Source: Pseudomonadota bacterium
GTDB lineage: Bacteria; Pseudomonadota; Alphaproteobacteria; Sphingomonadales; Sphingomonadaceae
Direction: 5' to 3'
NCBI GenBank assembly: GCA_039818985.1
Contig: JBCBSU010000002.1
Span: forward strand, 496,001 to 560,000
Length of the DNA: 64,000 nucleotides
Position 1 is the stretch's first letter. The number at the start of each line of letters is the position of its first letter. Below the pieces are notes generated by a model. That model had not been told where the DNA came from and did not search any database. It was given only the letters and a program-made list of their open reading frames with translations. Below, piece by piece: positions 7,569 through 18,320 of this stretch. The translations under genes and the position numbers were made by a program.

Positions 7569-10500
7569 ATGATCCTGTGGGTCGCGCTATCATTGACCGC
7601 AGCCTATATCGCGGCGCTGTTCTGGGTGGCGCATCGCGAAGACCGTTCCGATGCCCTGAGGCAGCCCGATCACAGAGTGGCGCTGGTCCATGCTCTGTCG
7701 ATCGGGGTCTATTGCACAAGCTGGACCTTTTTCGGTGCGGTCGGTTCGGCTGCGGTCTCGGGCTGGCAGTTCCTGCCCATCTATCTCGGCCCGATATTGC
7801 TGTTCACCCTGGGCTATGGCCTGATCCGCCAGACGCTGCGCGTCGCCAAGGCTCAGCATAGCACCTCGATCGCCGACTTTCTCGCGGCCCGTTACGGCAA
7901 GAGCCCCACCGTAGCCGCCACCGTGACGCTGATTGCCGCCATCGGTGCGCTGCCCTATATGGCACTGCAGCTCAAATCGGTTGGCGATGCGCTGACCGCG
8001 CTGGCGCCGGGGACCATGTTGACCCGGCTGCTGCCCACCGATGTGCTGGTGCTGGCGGTGACGGTGGTGATGGCGCTGTTCGCCATTTTGTTCGGTACCC
8101 GACGGGCGCATATCAGCGACCAGAATCGCGGCCTTGTCGCGGCGATTGCGATTGAATCGCTGGTCAAGCTTCTGGCACTGGTGGCGATGGCGGGTTTTGC
8201 CCTTTGGCTGCTATTCTCGACAGACCGAACAGCGTTGGTCGCTGTGGCAAGCGGTGGCAGCTTCGGCACAATCTTCACCCTCGACCAGATCGATGCGCGC
8301 TTTGCGATATTAACGCTGATCGCAGCTTCGGCGGCGCTGTGCCTGCCGCGCCAGTTTCACATGACCGTTGTTGAAGCACCGCATGATGCACCGCGACGAC
8401 CGATACGCTGGGTGTTTCCACTCTATTTGCTGCTGATCAGCCTGACGGTGATCCCGGTCACCATGGCCGGCCTCACCTTGCTCCCCGGTGCGATGGCGGC
8501 GCCCGATATGATCATGATGACGCTGCCGCTGGCCGAGGGCGCCGAGGCGCTGGCGCTGTTTGTATTTCTCGGTGGCATTTCCGCCGCTACCGGCATGATC
8601 ATCGTCTCCACGGTGGCGCTGTCAGGGATGATCGCCAATGATCTGGTGCTGCCGGTGATGCTGCGTTCGGTGCGTGACAGCAATATGCGCGCCAGCCGCA
8701 TCGCCACTGCGGTGCAGCCTTTGCGCCGGGTCATCATGCTGGTGCTGCTGGTATTGGCTTATGGCTATTATCTGGTGGTCGAGCAGGGGGCTTTGCTGGC
8801 GAGCCTCGGCACATTGTCCTTCGCGCTGGTGACCCAGTTCATGCCCGGACTGGTCGGGGGCCTTTTGTGGCGCGGTGGCAAGCGCCAGGGCATGCTCGCC
8901 GGTCTGGCTGGGGGGTTCGTCGCCTGGGCGGTGCTGCTGTTGCTGCCATCGCTCAGCGGCTGGTCACCACCGGTTTCCATTCATGCCGATCCGCTGGTTT
9001 CGGGCGTGGTGCTGGCCACCGGCCTCAATGTGGCGCTCTATGTCGCGGTTTCGCTGCTGGCGCGCGATACCGTGGTCGACCGTGCCCAGGCCGTGGCCTT
9101 CGCCACCGGCCCGGAATTGCCCGAGGCGGTGGCAGAGCAATCGCAACTGCGGGTCGCCGATATCCGGCTGTTGCTGCGCCAGTTTGTTGGTCCTGAGCGC
9201 ACTCATGAGGCGCTGTCCGCGATGCGCGATGCGCATGGCCAGTTCTATGCCGATCGCGATCCGGCTGATGGACCGCTGGTGCGCATGGCCGAGCGCCAGA
9301 TTGCCGGGGTGCTGGGCTCAGCCTCGGCAGCGACGCTGATGCAGTCGGTGCTCGATGGCGAACCGCTACCGCCCGAAGAGGTGTTGGCGTTGCTCGGTGA
9401 GACATCACAAAAGCTTAAATTCAGTGGCGAGCTGTTGCAGATAGCGATCGAGAATATCGATCAGGGCGTGGCGCTGGTGGACCGTGAAATGCGGCTGGTG
9501 GCATGGAATGAGCGCTATGTCTCGATGTTCGACCTGCCCGATGATCTGTCGGTGGTCGGTCGCCCGATTGCGGATCTGATCCGCTATAATCTGGAGCAGA
9601 ATGGCGTCGATGGCGCCAACATCACCCGCGAGGTGGACAAGCGCATCGACTATATGCGTCAGGGGACGCGGCATTTTCAGGAGCGTGAACAGGCCGATGG
9701 CCGGATCCTTCGCATCCAGGGCAATCCTGCGCCCGAGGGCGGTTATGTCACCAGCTATACTGATATCACCGCCGACCGTCGTGCCGAACAGGCGCTTGAG
9801 GCGAAGGTTGCGGAACGGACGCAGCAGCTCACCGAAGCCAATGCGGCGCTGGAAAAGGCGACGCGCTCAAAGACACGTTTCCTGGCTGCGGCCAGCCATG
9901 ATCTGGTGCAACCGATGAATGCCGCCCGGCTTTTCGGATCGGCGCTGCGCGAGGATCTGACAGCGCGCGACGATGTCGGTCATGGCGGCACAACGGATGA
10001 TCCCGGTGGCGGCAAGGATGCCTTGGCGCTGCTCGACCAGATCGACCGCTCGATCGGGACGGCGCACCGGCTGTTGCGCGCCCTGCTCGATATTTCGCGT
10101 CTCGATGGCGGACAGATGACTGCCAAGCTGTCGACCTTTGCGCTGCAGGATGTACTCGATGAGCTGAAAGCCGCCTATCAGGCCCCGGCCGAAGCCAAGG
10201 GCCTGAAGCTGAGGGTCATGCCCTGTTCGCTGATGGTCGAAAGCGACCGCGGGCTATTGCTGTCTGTGCTGCAGAACCTGCTCACCAACGCCATTCGTTA
10301 TACCGATAGCGGCCGCATCATCGTTGGTGTGCGTCGTCGTGCGGGAGGTGTTGCCGAGATACAGGTGTGCGACACCGGTCCGGGTATTGCCGAGGCGGAA
10401 CAGGAGCGGATTTTCGAGGAGTTCGAGCAGATTGCCCGTTCCGATGGCGAGGGGCTGGGCCTCGGCCTGGCCATTGCCCGCCGGATCGCACCGATGCTCG

Positions 10501-11027
10501 GCGGCCAATTGTCGTTGGAATCAGAACCGGGCAGCGGCAGCCGTTTTGCGCTGCACCTGGAGCATAAGGGCGAACCGCAGCAGGATCGCGGTGCCCTGGC
10601 AAAAACCTTGCGCACCAGCCTGAAACCCGCCGGAACACAGGCACAGCATCATATTTTGTGCGTCGATAATGACCCGGCGGCGCGCGAATCTCTATCCGCC
10701 CTGCTGACGCGCTGGGGCCATGCGGTAACCACAGTCGGGGGCAGGCAGGAGGCGCTGAAGCAACCCTGCCCCGATATCCTGATCATGGATTATCAGCTCG
10801 ATAATGGCCTGACAGGGGACGTGCTGGTGCCCGAGCTGGTGAGCCATTGGGGCTACCATCCGCCGGTGCTGCTGATTACCGCCGAGGACAGTGCCGAAAC
10901 CGCCGCTGCAGCGCACCGGATCGGTTCGGACCGGTTGCTCAAGCCGGTGCCGCCCATCGCCTTGCGCGCCTGGCTGAGCCAGCAATTCGCCAATGCGGCG
11001 CAGGCGCAGTGCCAGGCCGCCGAATAG
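7569..11027 (+). CDS. crbS: Transporter-fused hybrid sensor histidine kinase (CrbS type)
   Basis: The protein of about 1150 residues opens with an SLC5-like membrane domain (about residues 1-500, 12 or more helices, starting MILWVALSLTAAYIAAL). A linker, a PAS domain (LLQIAIENIDQGVALVDREM), a coiled coil, a HisKA box (FLAAASHDLVQPMNAARLF), an HATPase domain (NLLTNAIRYT, DTGPGI, GLGLGLAIARR) and a C-terminal receiver (DILIMDYQLDNG) follow. CrbS kinases use this fusion and, with CrbR, induce acs and acetate transport when acetate is used. The location between the symporter and crbR/acs fits. The ATG at 7569 lies 8 nt after GGGGAAAGGG; GTG 7560 is possible. Confidence 0.83.
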   Translation: MILWVALSLTAAYIAALFWVAHREDRSDALRQPDHRVALVHALSIGVYCTSWTFFGAVGSAAVSGWQFLPIYLGPILLFTLGYGLIRQTLRVAKAQHSTSIADFLAARYGKSPTVAATVTLIAAIGALPYMALQLKSVGDALTALAPGTMLTRLLPTDVLVLAVTVVMALFAILFGTRRAHISDQNRGLVAAIAIESLVKLLALVAMAGFALWLLFSTDRTALVAVASGGSFGTIFTLDQIDARFAILTLIAASAALCLPRQFHMTVVEAPHDAPRRPIRWVFPLYLLLISLTVIPVTMAGLTLLPGAMAAPDMIMMTLPLAEGAEALALFVFLGGISAATGMIIVSTVALSGMIANDLVLPVMLRSVRDSNMRASRIATAVQPLRRVIMLVLLVLAYGYYLVVEQGALLASLGTLSFALVTQFMPGLVGGLLWRGGKRQGMLAGLAGGFVAWAVLLLLPSLSGWSPPVSIHADPLVSGVVLATGLNVALYVAVSLLARDTVVDRAQAVAFATGPELPEAVAEQSQLRVADIRLLLRQFVGPERTHEALSAMRDAHGQFYADRDPADGPLVRMAERQIAGVLGSASAATLMQSVLDGEPLPPEEVLALLGETSQKLKFSGELLQIAIENIDQGVALVDREMRLVAWNERYVSMFDLPDDLSVVGRPIADLIRYNLEQNGVDGANITREVDKRIDYMRQGTRHFQEREQADGRILRIQGNPAPEGGYVTSYTDITADRRAEQALEAKVAERTQQLTEANAALEKATRSKTRFLAAASHDLVQPMNAARLFGSALREDLTARDDVGHGGTTDDPGGGKDALALLDQIDRSIGTAHRLLRALLDISRLDGGQMTAKLSTFALQDVLDELKAAYQAPAEAKGLKLRVMPCSLMVESDRGLLLSVLQNLLTNAIRYTDSGRIIVGVRRRAGGVAEIQVCDTGPGIAEAEQERIFEEFEQIARSDGEGLGLGLAIARRIAPMLGGQLSLESEPGSGSRFALHLEHKGEPQQDRGALAKTLRTSLKPAGTQAQHHILCVDNDPAARESLSALLTRWGHAVTTVGGRQEALKQPCPDILIMDYQLDNGLTGDVLVPELVSHWGYHPPVLLITAEDSAETAAAAHRIGSDRLLKPVPPIALRAWLSQQFANAAQAQCQAAE

Positions 11028-11039
11028 CGATTTTTCGGA

Positions 11040-11680
11040 CTATTGCGACGCGGTGACCGGCTGCTCGACCACCAGCCGCCCGGCGACGAGCACCGCCTGG
11101 GTGCGGTTGACCACACCGAGCTTGCGGAAAATCGCGGTGATATGCGCCTTTACTGTCGCCTCGCTGATATCCATTTCATAGGCGATCTGCTTGTTGAGCA
11201 GCCCCTTGGTCAGATGATTGAGGATCCGCCGCTGTGCCGGAGTCAGGCTGGCCAGCCGCAGCAATTCCTCGTTTTCGGCGGCGTCGATGGTCGCATCCAT
11301 TTCCGGGAACCAGATATCGCCCTCGCGCACCGCCGCCAGCGCCTCGCGCATGCTGCCGAGCTCGGCCGATTTCGGGATGAAGGCGGCGGCGCCGAGATTG
11401 CGCGCCGCCTGCCATACGCGGCTTTCCTCGCTCGCCGATACCACCGCCACTGCCATGGCGGGAAAGTCCTGGCGAAAGTCGAGCAGCGCGCTGAGGCCAT
11501 CGCTGTCCTCCATATGCAGGTCGAGCAGCAGCAGCAGCGGTAGCTGCTTGTCGATCTCCTGCCGCGCTGCAGCGACATTGGAGACCTCGATAATGGCGGT
11601 ATCGGACCATATCTGCTCGACCGCCTGCCGCATCGCAGCGCGGAACAGCGGATGGTCATCGGCAATCAGGACCGTTTGCG

Positions 11681-11684
<4 letters not shown>
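11040..11684 (-). CDS. crbR: LuxR-family response regulator (CrbR type)
   Basis: The 214-residue protein has a receiver domain ([14 protein letters not shown], phospho-acceptor Asp in [26 protein letters not shown]) and a NarL/LuxR helix-turn-helix ([35 protein letters not shown] in outline). CrbR is the partner of CrbS and activates acs. Here it is the second gene of an acs-crbR operon: its GTG start overlaps the acs stop as GTGA, implying translational coupling and positive feedback. It converges on the kinase gene, ending 12 bp away. The exact target sites cannot be read from this sequence. Confidence 0.85.
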
Positions 11685-13696
<2,012 letters not shown>

Positions 13697-13861
13697 GGCG
13701 TCTTCTCCCTCGGCCTATGTGCAGAACATGACATGGTTTCGATTATGCGCCAAGCGCGGCGCAAGCGCGACTCAGACCTTCGTCGCATAGACCATTGGCT
13801 AATTTATCACGGGCTGCGCTTATGGCCTATTCGTCCGAACCTTGTAGGGGAGGACAGAGAT

Positions 13862-15265
13862 ATGCCAAAGAGCATAAAAACAATGACATATGGCCTGTTG
13901 ATGGCCGCAACCTGCATGACCCCGACGGTCGCCCAGGCGCAGGATTCGGATATCGAGGAGCGTCTGGATCGCCTCGAGGCGCTGGTCGGCGCCCTGATTG
14001 AGCGGATGGATGAAAAAGAAGTCGCCAGCCAGGAAGACCGTGAGGTCATGGAAGAAGCGAAAAAGGCGGTCGAGGAGACTCGCGAGCTTGCCGAGCGCAC
14101 CGACGCGGTGGAGCAGGGCATTATCGAGGTCAATGACAAGCTGATCGCCAATCGCAATGACGGGCGCGACGGTTTCGCCATTGGCAACACCCAGGTAACC
14201 TATGGCGGTTATGTCAAAATGGATGCGATCAGTGAGCGGACGAGCGGCGGCACCGTGCCGTCGAGCAGCATCGCACGCGATTTTCTGATACCCGGGCTGA
14301 TCCCGGTCGGTGGTCAGGCATCGGGCTTCGACACGGATTTCAACATTCGCCAGACGCGGTTCTTCTTCAAGACCGCGACCGATGTCGGTGATGACCATAA
14401 GCTGTCTTCGGTTATCGAGCTGGATTTCATGGTCACTGCAGGCGGCAATGAGCGCATTTCCAACAGCTTCATACCGCGCGTCCGTCAGGCGTTCATAACC
14501 TATGACGAATGGCTGCTGGGCCAGACCTGGTCGACTTTTCAGGATGTCGGTGCTCTGCCCGAGACGCTCGACTTTATCGGTGTCACCCCAGGCACCACCT
14601 TCGACCGTCAGCCGTTGATCCGCTATACCAAGGGCGGGCTGCAGATCGCTGTCGAGCAACCGGAAACCACAATCACCAGCCCCACCGGCGCACGCGTGAT
14701 CGGCAATGATGATACACTGCCTGATTTTGTGCTGCGCTATAATTATACCCAGGACTGGGGCCGTCTGACCATAGCCGGGATTGCCCGTACACTCAGCGTC
14801 GGCCCGGATGTGTTCAATCTGCCCTCGGATAGCGCTTTTGGCTATGGCATCAGCCTGTCGGGCAAGATCAATATTGGCGAGCGCGACGATCTGCGCTTCA
14901 TGGGTACCTATGGCGATGGCGTTGGACGCTATATCGGTCTCAATATTGTCAATGATGCGGCTGTGCGGCCCGATGGCACACTGGAGCCGATCCGCACCTA
15001 TTCCGGCTTTGCCGCCTATCGTCATTTCTGGACCGACACCATCCGCACCACCATTGCCGGCAGCTATTTCAAGGCTGACAATCCGATCAACCTGACCACC
15101 GATGGCGTGACCGACCAGAGCTGGAATGCTTTCATCAACCTTGTCTATTCGCCGGTGCCACCGCTCAATCTCGGTATCGAGTATCTGATCGCCGATCGCG
15201 AGCTGGAAAATGGCCTGTCGGGCAATCTGCAGAAGATTCAGGTGTCGGCACAATATAGTTTCTGA
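13862..15265 (+). CDS. DcaP-family outer membrane porin
   Basis: The 467-residue protein has a signal peptide ending VAQAQ, a short coiled coil (EERLDRLEALVGALIERMDE and following, about residues 28-85), then a beta-barrel rich in alternating aromatic strands and ending with F (VSAQYSF), as outer membrane porins do. DcaP-type trimeric porins move dicarboxylates and other anions. Placement divergent from acs suggests outer-membrane entry of carboxylates and shared CrbR control, which is inference. The ATG at 13862 follows GGGGAGGACAG; the longer frame from 13574 overlaps acs and lacks a signal peptide at its start. Confidence 0.82.
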   Translation: MPKSIKTMTYGLLMAATCMTPTVAQAQDSDIEERLDRLEALVGALIERMDEKEVASQEDREVMEEAKKAVEETRELAERTDAVEQGIIEVNDKLIANRNDGRDGFAIGNTQVTYGGYVKMDAISERTSGGTVPSSSIARDFLIPGLIPVGGQASGFDTDFNIRQTRFFFKTATDVGDDHKLSSVIELDFMVTAGGNERISNSFIPRVRQAFITYDEWLLGQTWSTFQDVGALPETLDFIGVTPGTTFDRQPLIRYTKGGLQIAVEQPETTITSPTGARVIGNDDTLPDFVLRYNYTQDWGRLTIAGIARTLSVGPDVFNLPSDSAFGYGISLSGKINIGERDDLRFMGTYGDGVGRYIGLNIVNDAAVRPDGTLEPIRTYSGFAAYRHFWTDTIRTTIAGSYFKADNPINLTTDGVTDQSWNAFINLVYSPVPPLNLGIEYLIADRELENGLSGNLQKIQVSAQYSF

Positions 15266-15381
15266 CGTGATAGCGCGCTAGGCAAAGCCGCCAATGCGGT
15301 CTAGGCTGGGCCCATAAAAGGCCGCCGGGGCTCCGTGAGGAAGATTCTCGGCGGACGCGGTCGAGCCAAGGGAGAAGGACC

Positions 15382-15798
15382 ATTCCCAGCCGTCATATTG
15401 TTGCCAGGGAACTCGGGACATTTTTCCGGCTGATCGGCCATCCCGACCGGATCGCAATCCTCGAAGAACTTTACCGGAGCCGTCATAATGTCGGCCAGCT
15501 GGCGGAAACGCTAGACATGCCGCAATCCCGAGTGTCGCAGCATCTCTCGGCCCTGCGGTCTTTCGGTGTGGTCGAAGCCGAAGCCGAGGGGCGCGAACAA
15601 TTTTACCGGCTGCGCCAGCCGCAAATGGCGCGATGGATTGCCGATGGCATTGACTTTGTGGCGCACCGGGTCGGCAGCGTCACCGATGAAGACATTGCCA
15701 GCGCGCGGGCGATTTGGGGGCTGGATGACACTGCCGATTCCTCTGAAACCGGCGCAACCCGCACCCAGCCCCCAAAGCCTGGTAGCGATAAAGACTAG
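15382..15798 (+). CDS. ArsR-type winged-helix regulator, probable ATT start
   Basis: Reading from ATT 15382 gives about 138 residues with a complete ArsR-like fold: RELGTFFRLIGHPDRIAILE (helices 1-2), VGQLAETLDMPQSRVSQHLS (HTH) and the wing EAEGREQFYRL. The first ATG, at 15517, would begin inside the recognition helix and delete half the domain. No ATG, GTG or TTG occurs in frame before it after the conserved region starts. AAGGGAG lies 6 nt before the ATT codon. The gene converges on dabA, suggesting but not proving a role in carbon-uptake control. No metal-binding Cys pair typical of metal-sensing ArsR is visible. The C-terminus is Thr/Pro/Ser-rich. Confidence 0.68.
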   Translation: MPSRHIVARELGTFFRLIGHPDRIAILEELYRSRHNVGQLAETLDMPQSRVSQHLSALRSFGVVEAEAEGREQFYRLRQPQMARWIADGIDFVAHRVGSVTDEDIASARAIWGLDDTADSSETGATRTQPPKPGSDKD

Positions 15799-15821
15799 CT
15801 GGAGATTCCAGCCTTTATCGC
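15785..15821. terminator. Shared hairpin between the ArsR-type gene and dabA
   Basis: GCGATAAAG (15785-15793) pairs with CTTTATCGC (15813-15821), and an inner GCTGG/CCAGC stem closes a 5-nt loop. The hairpin contains the stop codon of the ArsR-type gene and lies 28 bp from the dabA stop on the other strand. U-tracts are weak on both sides, so it may protect or end both convergent messages. Confidence 0.55.
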
Positions 15822-15848
15822 CAGACTCTCAAGTCGTCAGACCAAGCA

Positions 15849-18317
15849 TTAAAACGCGGCCCATTCGCCATTGCCGGCATATTTCTTCGCAACCTTGCCA
15901 TCGCTGTCCATATGGAACAGATGGATCCAGCCATGGTCGAGCAGGTGGCGGACATGCTCATGCCCTTCGATGATGGTGTTCATCGCATCGATCGGCGCTT
16001 CGATGATGACATTGAGACGCATCGGTTCATGGATCAGCTTCTCGCCGTCATGCAGCGATTGCCAGGAAAGCCCGGTGCGCAGATCGCCGCCATGGCCTTC
16101 CAAAACCCCGACCTTGCCAACCACATTGTGCAGTGTCTTGTCGCCGCAGCCAAAGGTGACATTGTCGACGGTCGAGGCAAAATATTGCAGGTTGATCCAG
16201 CTTGCGACGACCATCGGCGCGGTCATGATCAGTTCCAATACACCCCGTGTCGGGTCGGATGCGGAATCATAATCATGCAGAAAGGCGCGGCTATCGAGAT
16301 CGATACCACGCGTGCGTTTGCGCGGCGCGGCGATAAAGGTGGCGCACCCTGCCAAGCCCCATTCCGGGCGCGTCTGGCTCCAGTCATTGCTACGCGCCTG
16401 GACCTGATTCGAAACGCCATTCTGCTTGCGGATGGTGAATTTGTTGCTGCGCTCCAGCCTTGCAGTCTCGCTGGCGGTGTCGAGCGCGGCCCTGACCTCT
16501 TTCAACTGCGCCTTGTGGCTTTCCGGCACACAGCATGCATCGAGCAGCTTCACCTCGTCGGTGACGGTATCATGCTTGGCCGCGACAAAGACCGTATCTT
16601 CGGGGATGGGCTGGCCACGCTCTGCAAGACCGGCACGAACGCCCGGATCATTAAGCAGGGTTACCGCAGCGCGCGCATTGCAATCACCCGGGCTGCCGCC
16701 ACAGGCACCACAGTCAAGCCCACTGGCATGCGGGTTGTTGGCGCTGGTCGAGCCATGGCCGATCAGCAAGGTCAGCGGCGCAACGCGATTGGTCAGCCCC
16801 ATACCGGCCAATATTCCTGCCGCCAGATCGACACGCTCATCGGTTGGAATGCCGGCAATTTCGGACTGTGCGTCCAATGAGGGGGCCAATGTATCGGCCT
16901 GGCCTTTGGCTACGCCACGTTCGGCATGATTGGGGCCGGGGCGGGTAATGCCCAGCGTGTCGGTGATCAGTTTGGAGAAGAAGCCCAGGCCAATGGTCTC
17001 GACAAAGGCAAAAGAGGAAATAGCGCCCATTTTCAGTGCATACCAAGCGGCGCGGGTGGCCTCCCGTACGCGCTTGGCACCGATGATTTCGGCATCTTTC
17101 TGGGGATCACCGCTGGTCTCGGCGACGCGGAATCCGGGGTTCAGCAGCACCGGGCACTGGTCAGAGCCCGATTGCGCGCCCAAAGGCACATATTCCATGG
17201 CAACGCCGAAAAAGCCGGCAAAACCGATCGTCTCCACCTTCGGCAAGGCCTGTTCCAGCGCGCGGCGATAGACCTCGCAGCGGACATCGATGCAGAATGC
17301 CGCCTGTACTTCCGGGCGCTCTGGCACATCGGTATCGGGTTGCGCATTGATCTCGCCGACCAGATCCTTTTGCCAGCTCAGCTCATAGGCATTGTGCACC
17401 GCATGGAGCAGCGCCAGCGCCGGATCATCGCTTCTGGTTTCTGCCGCGTCCAGCGCTTCGGCCCAGCCTTGCTTTTCGCTGGTGCTGGCTGTCTTCCACA
17501 AAGCCCAGTCCCAGGCGAGACGGATGGCGAGTATCTGCATGACGCTGTCATTGCTCTCGCCCTTCAGCTCATAGCCCCAGGCAATATAGCGGGTATAGCT
17601 CGCCCAGCCATTGATGCTCATCAGCATCCGGTCAAACACCATTTCCAACCGTTCAGCGCCGAGGCCCATCTCCATCGCCATCTGCGCAATCGCCGCTTGC
17701 GGGTCTTCGGGAAGGCTTTTGAATAGCGGCCGCAGACCCTTCAGGCCCGCGACATTGGCCGTCTTGTCAATGCCGGCAAAGGTCTTCCAGGCAGCGAAAT
17801 CGCTCTTGTCGAGATCGGGGCGCCAATCGGCCTGACCCTCATCATAATGCGCCATCGCCCAATGCGAGATGCGGTCAATGACAAAATCCTCTATGTCCCA
17901 GCCGCGTGTTTCTGAGAGCAGTGAGGCCATGGAATGCGCTTTGATGAGCGTATCATCCATCACCGTCAGCCGCGCGACCACGGCATCGGTGCGTTCATCG
18001 ATATTAGCGGCTTTCAGCGCAGCCGTCAGGGCATCAGACGTGATGCGGCCGGAATCAATCGCTTCGATATATTCGGTGGGCTTGAGCGTCAGCGGAGAAC
18101 CGGCAGTCTGCGCCAGCCAATCAGCAGCACCCATAAAGCTCTTGTCAGCTATGCCGAAATAGGGGTTTACCGCGACGAAATTCTTGAGTGGCCAGCAAGG
18201 GGCAATGCGGTTGCACGATGCGCCGATAGCCGTTTCCAAAGCCTCGGCAGGGATATGGACCATCTCCGAAGCAGAGGCGGGCAGGTCTTTCACGTTCTCG
18301 ATAACGTCAGTGGTCAT
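15849..18317 (-). CDS. dabA: DabA-type subunit of a bicarbonate-accumulating complex (DUF2309)
   Basis: The 822-residue protein matches the DUF2309/DabA family. DabA is a cytoplasmic, beta-carbonic-anhydrase-like zinc protein that hydrates CO2 when coupled to the membrane partner DabB, trapping bicarbonate. The predicted zinc ligands are all present: C342 and D344 in FCIDVRCE, H521 in LIGHGSTS and C536 in GLDCGACGG, with the same 15-residue step between H and C as in the characterised protein. It starts 3 nt after the dabB stop, so the two are co-translated. This is notable in a genome segment that otherwise looks heterotrophic; supply of bicarbonate for carboxylases is a plausible role. Confidence 0.9.
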   Translation of the reverse strand: MTTDVIENVKDLPASASEMVHIPAEALETAIGASCNRIAPCWPLKNFVAVNPYFGIADKSFMGAADWLAQTAGSPLTLKPTEYIEAIDSGRITSDALTAALKAANIDERTDAVVARLTVMDDTLIKAHSMASLLSETRGWDIEDFVIDRISHWAMAHYDEGQADWRPDLDKSDFAAWKTFAGIDKTANVAGLKGLRPLFKSLPEDPQAAIAQMAMEMGLGAERLEMVFDRMLMSINGWASYTRYIAWGYELKGESNDSVMQILAIRLAWDWALWKTASTSEKQGWAEALDAAETRSDDPALALLHAVHNAYELSWQKDLVGEINAQPDTDVPERPEVQAAFCIDVRCEVYRRALEQALPKVETIGFAGFFGVAMEYVPLGAQSGSDQCPVLLNPGFRVAETSGDPQKDAEIIGAKRVREATRAAWYALKMGAISSFAFVETIGLGFFSKLITDTLGITRPGPNHAERGVAKGQADTLAPSLDAQSEIAGIPTDERVDLAAGILAGMGLTNRVAPLTLLIGHGSTSANNPHASGLDCGACGGSPGDCNARAAVTLLNDPGVRAGLAERGQPIPEDTVFVAAKHDTVTDEVKLLDACCVPESHKAQLKEVRAALDTASETARLERSNKFTIRKQNGVSNQVQARSNDWSQTRPEWGLAGCATFIAAPRKRTRGIDLDSRAFLHDYDSASDPTRGVLELIMTAPMVVASWINLQYFASTVDNVTFGCGDKTLHNVVGKVGVLEGHGGDLRTGLSWQSLHDGEKLIHEPMRLNVIIEAPIDAMNTIIEGHEHVRHLLDHGWIHLFHMDSDGKVAKKYAGNGEWAAF

Positions 18318-18320
18318 GAT

